The position numbers and the translations under genes are program-made. From Halocaridina rubra (taxonomy: Eukaryota > Arthropoda > Malacostraca > Decapoda > Atyidae): DNA of 64,000 nt. Positions 49,326 through 64,000 of this stretch are shown piece after piece. A model generated the notes under the pieces. It was given only the letters and a program-made list of their open reading frames with translations, did not search any database and was not told the DNA's origin. The number at the start of each line of letters is the position of its first letter. The first letter of the stretch is position 1. The stretch covers positions 22,501 to 86,500 of the forward strand of contig JAXCGZ010020991.1 in the NCBI GenBank assembly GCA_037179515.1, given 5' to 3'.

Positions 49326-52070
49326 TAATAATAATAATAATAATAATAATCCTTTATTCCAATGTACATTGGGTATTTAAATAAGATACATATATATTCC
49401 AGATAGACATCTGTGGTGTACGATATAGACATACTAAAACAAACAAATCATAAAGATGAGTGTACCATTAAAATTTACAAGTAAAATCTTCCTTTAAGAG
49501 TAACTTCTTAAGATTATATTTAAAAGTATACACTGAACCAGCATTTTTTAGTTCTCTGGGAAGCTGATTATATAAATGAGGTCCACGAATGTTTATATCT
49601 CTTGAGCCAATATCAGTTTTAGACCTTCGTACTAATAAATCTTCCCCTTGACGGGTAGTTAACCCGGTAACTGAGCTTACTGTAGAAAAATTATACAAGC
49701 AATCAGGAATATTGTTTCTTAGTATATTAAAAACAAAGGTACATATATCAAAAACATATTTATCTCTAATCTTTATCCATTCTAGATCTTTTAAAACAGG
49801 AGAGATGTGCTCGTATTTTCTTACATTGCCAACAGCCACTCGTGCTGCAAAGTTTTGTAACTTTTGTATTCTTTGTAATTGAGTCTTATTTGTACATCCC
49901 CAAACTTTGAGACAGTAATTAATTAAACTCATAGCTAAGGACTGGACAATTATTATACGAGTTGATGTTTCAAATGAGTCTTTTACCCTATTTAGATATA
50001 TTAGAGTACCCATTACTTTTTTATAAATTTCATCTATATGCATTTCAAAATTCATGTAACGGTCAAAATAGACACCTAGGTTCTTTACCGAGTTCATTGG
50101 CTTAATGATATTACCGTTAAAATTTATATGAAGATTGTCATCAACTTCTGATAATAATTGTCTGGATCCGATAAGAATAGATTGGGTTTTAGTTTCATTA
50201 AGTAACAGACCATTTTTTAGAAAGTAACGTTTAGCCATATACAAAATTTCTTCTGCTCTACGAATAATATTTTCTAAATCATTAATTTCTCCTTCAATTA
50301 AGATTTGAGTATCGTCAGCATATTGAATGACATAACAGTTAGGTAAATATTTTACTAGATCGTTTACATATATTAGAAAAAGTATAGGTCCTAGGATCGA
50401 TCCCTGAGGGACCCCAAACAATACCTTCTTGCGACTTGAGACTACATCTTTTATTCTGACTGACTGGTAGCGGTTTTTTAAATAGTTCTCGAACCAGCTT
50501 GGGTCAATGTTCATTTTTTTGCATTTTTCTAATAGAGTGGTATGGTGTACACTATCAAAAGCTTTAGAAAGATCGAGTAGTAGTAGCAATGATATTTTCT
50601 TATTATCTATATTTTTGTATATTTCATCTGATATTTTCAATAAGGCGGTTTCAGTTGATAATTTTGGCCTGAAACCGTGTTGACTTTTTGCAATAAGTTT
50701 ATTTTTTTCAAGAAACTCACTTAACTGATTTGCAACAATCTTTTCAAGTATCTTTGATAAAATTGGTAGTAAAGAGATTGGTCTATAGTTAGAGACGTCG
50801 TCAGGATTTCCATTTTTAAAACCAGGAATTACATGGGGATTTTTCCATAAATCTGGGTAGATATTGGTAACTATGGAAGTATTGATTATTACCGTCAGAT
50901 AATAAGCTATTACAAATAATGAATCTCTAATAAAACGAAAACAAATTCCATCTGATCCATATGCATTAGAGTCTTTCAGATTTTTTATTACTAAGATTAC
51001 TGTATTACAATCTACTGTAGTAGGGTTAAAGACATCATTACTTCTATTGAATGCACTATGTTCTTGAACATTATTATTATTATTACTACCATCATCACTA
51101 TTATCATTACCATTATTACCACCATCATTATTATTTACACCATTATCAACATTTCTATTATTATTACTACTACCATCATCATTATTATTACCACCATTAC
51201 TATTATTGATTTCATTTATTATTTCTTTTTTTGTTTTTTCAAATGTTTTTTTCCCCACTTCAGCGAAAAAATTATTGAACTCTTCTGCTTTAGCACTTAC
51301 ATCTACCTCATCGGGTATAATTGATATGTTACTACTTTTATTACAGTTATTGGAAAGCATGGTTTTAGCAATTTTCCATGTATCAGAGATATTGCCTTTA
51401 GCGTTTTGAAATTCATTTTTGTAATACTGTTTCTTACTGTTACTTAATAATGATTTTACTTGTTTCTTATGCTCTGTAAACTTTTCTCTTAAAGGGATAT
51501 TATCTCTTTGTAGTTTTACTTCATTTTGCAGTTTGTCTCTTTCTTTCATAATGTTTTTTATGTCATCTGTTATCCAAGGAGCGGGGGGACGAAATATTTC
51601 TCTTGTCACGAGTGGTGCACATCGATCTATGCATGATGATAAGACACTGGTTAAAATATTTACTTGTGTATTAATATTATCGGTATATAGAATTTCATTT
51701 AATTTATGTACTTCATTCATAAGTAAACTACAAAGTAATTCTTGTGAATAATTTCTTAAGCATCTGAATGTTTTAAAGATTGGTTGTCTCTTTGGTTTGC
51801 GAATATTTAGGGACGTTACAATTTCCTCGTGGTCTGCTATAGGGCTTGGCATTACGTCACACTTAGTTATCATATGTTTGGAGTTTGTTATTACTAGATC
51901 GATTTGGGAAACTGAAGTGGGAGTGATTCTAGTTGGTTTATTTATAATCTGTTCTAGATTTAAATTCTTAATAAGTCTACTCATTTTATTTTCTCTTTTT
52001 AGTTGATCATCATTAAAATCGCCATATATAAAAGCTGGTTTGTTTTTTAAATTATCTCCTTAAAAACGTC
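49326..52070 (-). mobile_element. 5'-truncated non-LTR retrotransposon (LINE)
   Basis: Minus-strand element ending 'AATACCCAATGTACATTGG', 'AATAAAGG' and an (ATT)n tail at 49326-49350, followed by (CT)n. It holds a full RT frame but only the end of the endonuclease (GDFN), then an in-frame TAA and a GA array at 52084, so it was truncated at the 5' end, as usual for target-primed insertion. The 3' end matches the tail of the SINE at 4029-4230. Confidence 0.9.
49468..51984 (-). CDS. Non-LTR retrotransposon reverse transcriptase (838-residue frame)
   Basis: An uninterrupted frame. Residues 1-50 are the tail of an AP-type endonuclease (QIDLVITN at 27-34); in-frame codons before the Met add YGDFN, so the true protein began further upstream. 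The linker 120-240 is basic and helical. Residues 261-306 are an Asn/Asp run coded by AAT-like triplets. The RT domain spans about 330-610: NYRPISLLPILSKILEK (399-415), DLSKAFDSVHH (471-481), GVPQGSILGPILF (524-536), the catalytic YADD (555-558) and NETKT (596-600). The C-terminal part (640-838) is typical of jockey/CR1-like elements, including NFAARVA and YNQLPRELK. The frame is intact but the element lacks a complete endonuclease and promoter, so it is not autonomous. The start codon is nominal. Confidence 0.92.
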   Translation of the reverse strand: MSRLIKNLNLEQIINKPTRITPTSVSQIDLVITNSKHMITKCDVMPSPIADHEEIVTSLNIRKPKRQPIFKTFRCLRNYSQELLCSLLMNEVHKLNEILYTDNINTQVNILTSVLSSCIDRCAPLVTREIFRPPAPWITDDIKNIMKERDKLQNEVKLQRDNIPLREKFTEHKKQVKSLLSNSKKQYYKNEFQNAKGNISDTWKIAKTMLSNNCNKSSNISIIPDEVDVSAKAEEFNNFFAEVGKKTFEKTKKEIINEINNSNGGNNNDDGSSNNNRNVDNGVNNNDGGNNGNDNSDDGSNNNNNVQEHSAFNRSNDVFNPTTVDCNTVILVIKNLKDSNAYGSDGICFRFIRDSLFVIAYYLTVIINTSIVTNIYPDLWKNPHVIPGFKNGNPDDVSNYRPISLLPILSKILEKIVANQLSEFLEKNKLIAKSQHGFRPKLSTETALLKISDEIYKNIDNKKISLLLLLDLSKAFDSVHHTTLLEKCKKMNIDPSWFENYLKNRYQSVRIKDVVSSRKKVLFGVPQGSILGPILFLIYVNDLVKYLPNCYVIQYADDTQILIEGEINDLENIIRRAEEILYMAKRYFLKNGLLLNETKTQSILIGSRQLLSEVDDNLHINFNGNIIKPMNSVKNLGVYFDRYMNFEMHIDEIYKKVMGTLIYLNRVKDSFETSTRIIIVQSLAMSLINYCLKVWGCTNKTQLQRIQKLQNFAARVAVGNVRKYEHISPVLKDLEWIKIRDKYVFDICTFVFNILRNNIPDCLYNFSTVSSVTGLTTRQGEDLLVRRSKTDIGSRDINIRGPHLYNQLPRELKNAGSVYTFKYNLKKLLLKEDFTCKF

Positions 52071-52082
52071 CAAAATATAGCT

Positions 52083-52683
<601 letters not shown>

Positions 52684-52920
52684 TAGTGAGACACCAGGAT
52701 GGGCGAAGAAGATTGCCCTCATCGGGCCTGGAACAAAGAAACAGAGCAAAGAGAAACAGAGATAGGTGTGTTGTGACTTGTCAGATGTGAAGGGATAATA
52801 AGAAATGTGTAACGAATATGCAAGAATGTTGTGTGTGGATGTAGGTATAGAAAAGGCTCCGTAACTGAAGGAAGACTTTACATCGAGCCGTCCAGGACAG
52901 TCCTAGTCAAGTCTAAATGA
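52684..52920 (+). repeat. Dispersed repeat, family E (plus)
   Basis: Translation fragments KIALIGPGTKKQSKEKQR and CCDLSDVKG resemble LIEPEYEENIKRHRD and YCDLSYVKG at 57560-57640, so this is probably an old coding repeat. A reversed piece lies just downstream at 53090. I do not recognise the protein. Confidence 0.55.
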
Positions 52921-53089
52921 CCTTCAGATGTAGTATCGCAACGGTCGGTTAGTGCCATGGGCCTTATATTTTTCCTTAAAATAACGAATGTATTTAGTGT
53001 TTGAGGTATCTTTGTTTATCAAAATCCAATATTCATTTATTTCACTATAAAAGAATTTCCATACATCTTGGAAAAGCTTTCTTGCGAAT

Positions 53090-53155
53090 GTTTTCTTGAT
53101 GCCCGGGCCCGATGAGGGCAATTATATTTGCCTGTTCCGGTATATCACTCATTTA
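53090..53155 (-). repeat. Dispersed repeat, family E (minus)
   Basis: 'cgggcccgatgagggcaat' is the complement of 'attgccctcatcgggcctg' at 52710. The two copies face away from each other within 400 bp. Confidence 0.6.
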
Positions 53156-53178
53156 GGTTATGCCATCTATTTCTAGAG

Positions 53179-53324
<146 letters not shown>

Positions 53325-53699
53325 CCTATTTTTGCTTTATGAATAAAGATATTTTTAATGGTACATGAATAGATCTTGAACCTACGGGGATTCTGCATAG
53401 ACAAAGTGTATGTATTGATCATGCGTACATACATGCATACATACACATATAAATACATTCAGTATTAGAGAACCTCAAGAAGATATAAGTAGCATGCATG
53501 TGTGGTCATGGAAGTGGGTAATGAGATTCAATATTTCAAGATGCAATGTAATGAATTCCAAGAATCTTTGAACGAAAAAGAGATCATAGGGGCATATGCA
53601 TTGGCAGATTTGTCACTGTGCACACATATGTAAATAAAGGCAACATAAACAAAGAGGGTTTTCATACATACGGACAAAGAAATGCTCAGAATTACTTAC
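53325..53699. other. No gene seen
   Basis: AT-rich spacer before the LINE remnant; some of it may be further decayed LINE. Confidence 0.35.
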
Positions 53700-54033
<334 letters not shown>

Positions 54034-54128
54034 TACTTTGCTATAGATAGCTTTGTAAATGTTACAGTATTGACAGCATATGTTTTCTAGACAAACTTAA
54101 GGGTAGCTTTTAGTCTTATATACAAAGC

Positions 54129-54233
<105 letters not shown>

Positions 54234-54286
54234 TATTTTTTTTTTTTTTTTATTCATGTTTTCACATATGTAATGTGCTTGCTTGG

Positions 54287-54572
<286 letters not shown>

Positions 54573-55083
54573 TAATTAGATATGAGTGATTCTAGACCTA
54601 AAGGTCATAGTTTGGAACTTCGATAGGACACTTTTTTAAGGACATATGGATGAACTCTTTCTGTGTTAGAAATCGCAAAGAGAAGATACTGTAAATGCTA
54701 CATGCACTCATAGTTTTAAGGATAGATATGAAGAATTTAAGTAAATAACTAAAAAAAAAAAAAAAAAAAGTCCAGGGGTAGTGGAGTTACCAGCATAAGG
54801 CCGTTTTCGTGAGTACATCATATGACTACAAACTGGCTAAAATTGGTAAAGAAACTGTGAAAATAAATGAATATATTTTCTGTGAAAAGAGATACCCAAG
54901 AATCATAAAAAATAATATATAAATAAATAAACAAATAAATAAATAAATAAAAACCACCAATGGGTGTACAAGTAAAATTATACCTAATATAAAAAGGCGC
55001 AATGAACGAAGACCATCAAATGATAGTGACATTATTTTAAAAAGTATATAAAAGAAACCATTTGCAAATAGTGAAGATGGTGA
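54573..55083. other. No gene seen
   Basis: Includes 'cctaaaggtcatagtttgga', which corresponds to the GHSL segment after the LINE C-terminus, so the remnant may extend to about 54640. The rest is AT-rich with a 19-base A run at 54751. Confidence 0.4.
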
Positions 55084-55245
55084 CCGTCGTAGCGTAGTGG
55101 TATAAAACCCGAAACTCGACTCGGCAGGTGATGGACCCACGTTTGATCCCACGGCGTGGTGTTAGGAAGGCCGTCTAGCCTTAGTTCCAAAAGTTATATT
55201 CGGGTGTATGTACCCCCACAGACTAATAGTGACATTTTAAACGTA
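55084..55245 (+). mobile_element. tRNA-like SINE, family B
   Basis: A-box-like 'CGTAGCGTAGTGGTATAA', B-box-like 'CGTTTGATCCC', then 'ggaaggccgtctagccttag' and 'agactaatagtgacatttt'. Confidence 0.8.
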
Positions 55246-55272
55246 AAATATACTTAATATGTAAAGTTCTCA

Positions 55273-55494
55273 TTAAGGGGGGCTTACACGGTCAAACGGT
55301 TCGTCGAACGCGGTTCGACAGACAAGTGTTTGAAGTGATGTTCGAACGTGTGAACGGGGTATTTGGTTGTCGAACACGTTCGACAAACGTGTTCGACAAC
55401 CAAAATACCCCATTCACACGTTCGAACATCACTTCAAACACTTGTCTGTCGAACAGCGTTCGACGAACCGTTTGACCGTGTAAACCGCCCTTTA
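55273..55494. mobile_element. Foldback/MITE, 222 bp, near-perfect palindrome
   Basis: Arms of about 110 bp ('cacggtcaaacggttcgtcg', 'acagacaagtgtttgaagtg', 'gttgtcgaacacg') differ at only about five positions by eye, with the dyad at about 55384. The ends read TAAGGGGGG.. and ..CGCCCTTTA. It lies 87 bp upstream of the SDR 5' UTR exon. A frame at 55363-55602 is a by-product. Confidence 0.9.
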
Positions 55495-55580
55495 GACTGT
55501 TCTCAAGAATACTATCTATTTGTGATATTACTACAAAGTATATTATCTTTATTTTGCCTCTTCTTGTTTTTCCATCGCAG

Positions 55581-55614
55581 GAAACCTTCTACCAGCATCT
55601 GACAAAAAGGCATA
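55581..55614 (+). other. SDR 5' UTR segment
   Basis: A strong acceptor ('tttttccatcgcag') ends at 55580, so the start exon is preceded by at least one upstream non-coding exon that I cannot place. Confidence 0.6.
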
Positions 55615-62641
<7,027 letters not shown>

Positions 62642-62908
62642 AGAATTCATTCGCAAGCCAGAGAAGACACAGGATTGCGGAGCTCCTTTTTCTGGTTATC
62701 CACATATATATTGAATCGATTACAATTAATTAATCCTTGAAAATTTAATTAGTAACTGAAAAGAGAAGCTACCATTTTAAGACATGCGAGTTTACACATT
62801 ATAACAACTTTAATTCATTTGATTTGCAAATACATATCATATTAACATAGGCTACATCTGTTTTTCACAAGCTATTACTTTATTTCCTCAATTCACACTT
62901 TTTTGCTC
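62642..62908 (+). other. Probable SDR 3' UTR
   Basis: AT-rich sequence between the stop codon and the AATAAA at 62909; no other feature seen. Confidence 0.5.
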
Positions 62909-62914
62909 AATAAA
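62909..62914 (+). terminator. Candidate SDR polyadenylation signal
   Basis: AATAAA in 'gctcaataaatata', 268 bp after the stop codon, a normal 3' UTR length. The cleavage site is unknown. Confidence 0.5.
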
Positions 62915-63144
62915 TATATTCAGGCTGCATGCAAGATATACTGTATAAAGGTAAATTTAAGAACCAAAATTAGAACACGTTACTGTTATATCTTTACAAT
63001 ACTGTACATCAATAACTATTTTAAGAAAAACGTTTATGAATATCATTCACCTTTTGATTTAGGAAAACCAGATAAGTCAGACCATATTAAATTACTTATC
63101 ATAACTATTTCAAACTCATATCAGATTGTATAATAAAGAAGAGT

Positions 63145-63361
63145 ACAGTACTTGGTTCGGACAAGTAATGCAAAGAGAAGACTTTATGTGTAGGAAGGTT
63201 ATGGATATGGAGGTGGAGGGAAGGAGAGGATGAGGAAGGCCGAAGTTCCGATGGGAGGATAATTTCGCAAATGATATGCAGGATAAGGGGCTAAGGGAAC
63301 AGGATACACAAGGCGGGAAAAAGTGGAGAAGGCTAGCAAGAAACAGCAACCCCATATAGTA
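63145..63361 (+). pseudogene. LINE C-terminal remnant (RRKWRRL type)
   Basis: Translation WFGQVMQREDFMCRKVMDM, EVEGRRG, then an in-frame TGA where Arg is expected, then GRPKFRWEDN, KGLREQDTQGGKKWRRLAR, NSNPI and stop. This is the common C-terminal end of many invertebrate endonuclease/RT non-LTR elements. It is a different LINE family from the two above. Confidence 0.8.
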
Positions 63362-63654
63362 TTGGGTAAAAGCTGAAGACTAAGAAAGATCATAAACGGT
63401 CCCCTGGTGGTGGAGAGAAAATTCCTGACTGATATTCCCTCAGTGTCGCATAGGCACCTAAAAGGGATAGGAGGAGTGAAGTGATACTAAACAATCTCGA
63501 TTAAATATTTCTCTAGCCACAAGGCAGTTGGTGAAAGAGCCGAAAATGGTTGGAGTGAATTGAGGCCTTGCTACCTGCCCCTTTTATTTCAGCTGTGGCC
63601 TCCCTTCTAGCTAAGCAAGATATGAAATAATGTTGAAAAATATATTTAAAAAAT
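63362..63654. other. Downstream of the LINE remnant
   Basis: Begins just after the LINE stop and may include its 3' UTR. No gene seen. Confidence 0.35.
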
Positions 63655-63742
63655 ACTTTCTCTGTGTTCCCCTGCATGAAAGATTCACGGTATTTTGCTA
63701 TGACTCAGCCACTCCTCTTATAAAGGAGAATATGACTCTTGT
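63655..63742 (+). repeat. Family D, 3' part
   Basis: 'tctgtgttcccctgcatgaa' and 'tgactcagccactcctctta' plus 'taaaggagaatatgactctt' match the start and end of family D; the middle is deleted. Confidence 0.65.
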
Positions 63743-64000
63743 ATATAAAGGGATAATAATATTTTAAGAGCCTCAGTAACTATGGCATACCAGTATTTGA
63801 GAGATCCGAAGAAATAATTTTGCCAATGTAGTAGTGCTGTACACAAAAGTAACTACTTTATAAATAATTGCTAAATGACATTCTAATTCACCTATTATTT
63901 CTACTAGACAGTACTTAAGTACACAAACTTTATGTCTAGGAGCCAATAAAGTAGTATAAGAATCTTTATAAGAGCAAATTGGGACTCAATGCCTTGTATT
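63743..64000. other. No gene seen
   Basis: AT-rich sequence to the window end. Confidence 0.4.

Noticed and set aside
55363..55602. 79-codon frame just before the SDR gene
   Set aside because: It reads across the right arm of the foldback element into the SDR 5' UTR and lacks any domain.

Overview
This is a eukaryotic nuclear window, AT-rich, with spliced genes, very many microsatellites and several SINE, LINE and MITE families. The gene content (a Melted homologue, a PPP1R35-type protein, an SDR16C-type dehydrogenase) and the extreme load of (CT)n, (AT)n and (TAA)n arrays suggest an arthropod, most likely a decapod crustacean such as a shrimp. That placement is inference; no species can be named from the sequence.

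Four host genes can be assembled exon by exon with consistent splice phases. (1) 12819-7783, minus strand: a 784-residue C2H2 zinc-finger protein in 8 coding exons with ten fingers. (2) 17021-18456, plus strand: a 245-residue PPP1R35-like protein in 3 coding exons with an RVxF-type PP1-docking motif. (3) 43095-26164, minus strand: a homologue of Melted/VEPH1 in 20 coding exons (about 1050 residues, C-terminal PH domain). (4) 55615-62641, plus strand: a 312-residue membrane-anchored short-chain dehydrogenase in 7 coding exons. Genes 1 and 2 are divergent, 2 and 3 convergent, and 3 and 4 divergent. They belong to different pathways, so this is ordinary eukaryotic gene order and not an operon.

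Between melt and the SDR gene lies a repeat-rich block (45.0-55.5 kb). It holds a 5'-truncated non-LTR retrotransposon with an uninterrupted 838-codon reverse-transcriptase frame (minus, 49326-52070), remnants of a second LINE family, and many AT, CT and TAA arrays. Long microsatellites are crowded into 0.5-16 kb and 45-59 kb and absent from 16-45 kb, the block carrying PPP1R35 and melt.

The most informative unusual signals are in the repeats. A tRNA-like SINE at 4029-4230 carries the 3' end of the LINE at 49326-49376, while a second SINE copy at 41889-42108 has the same head but a different tail. There are several large self-complementary elements (about 478, 222, 209, 192 and 174 bp), a TA-flanked MITE present twice in or near the melt transcription unit, and microsatellites built into the splice-site surroundings of the SDR gene. 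I found no CRISPR array, no prokaryotic operon and no credible animal-virus gene.
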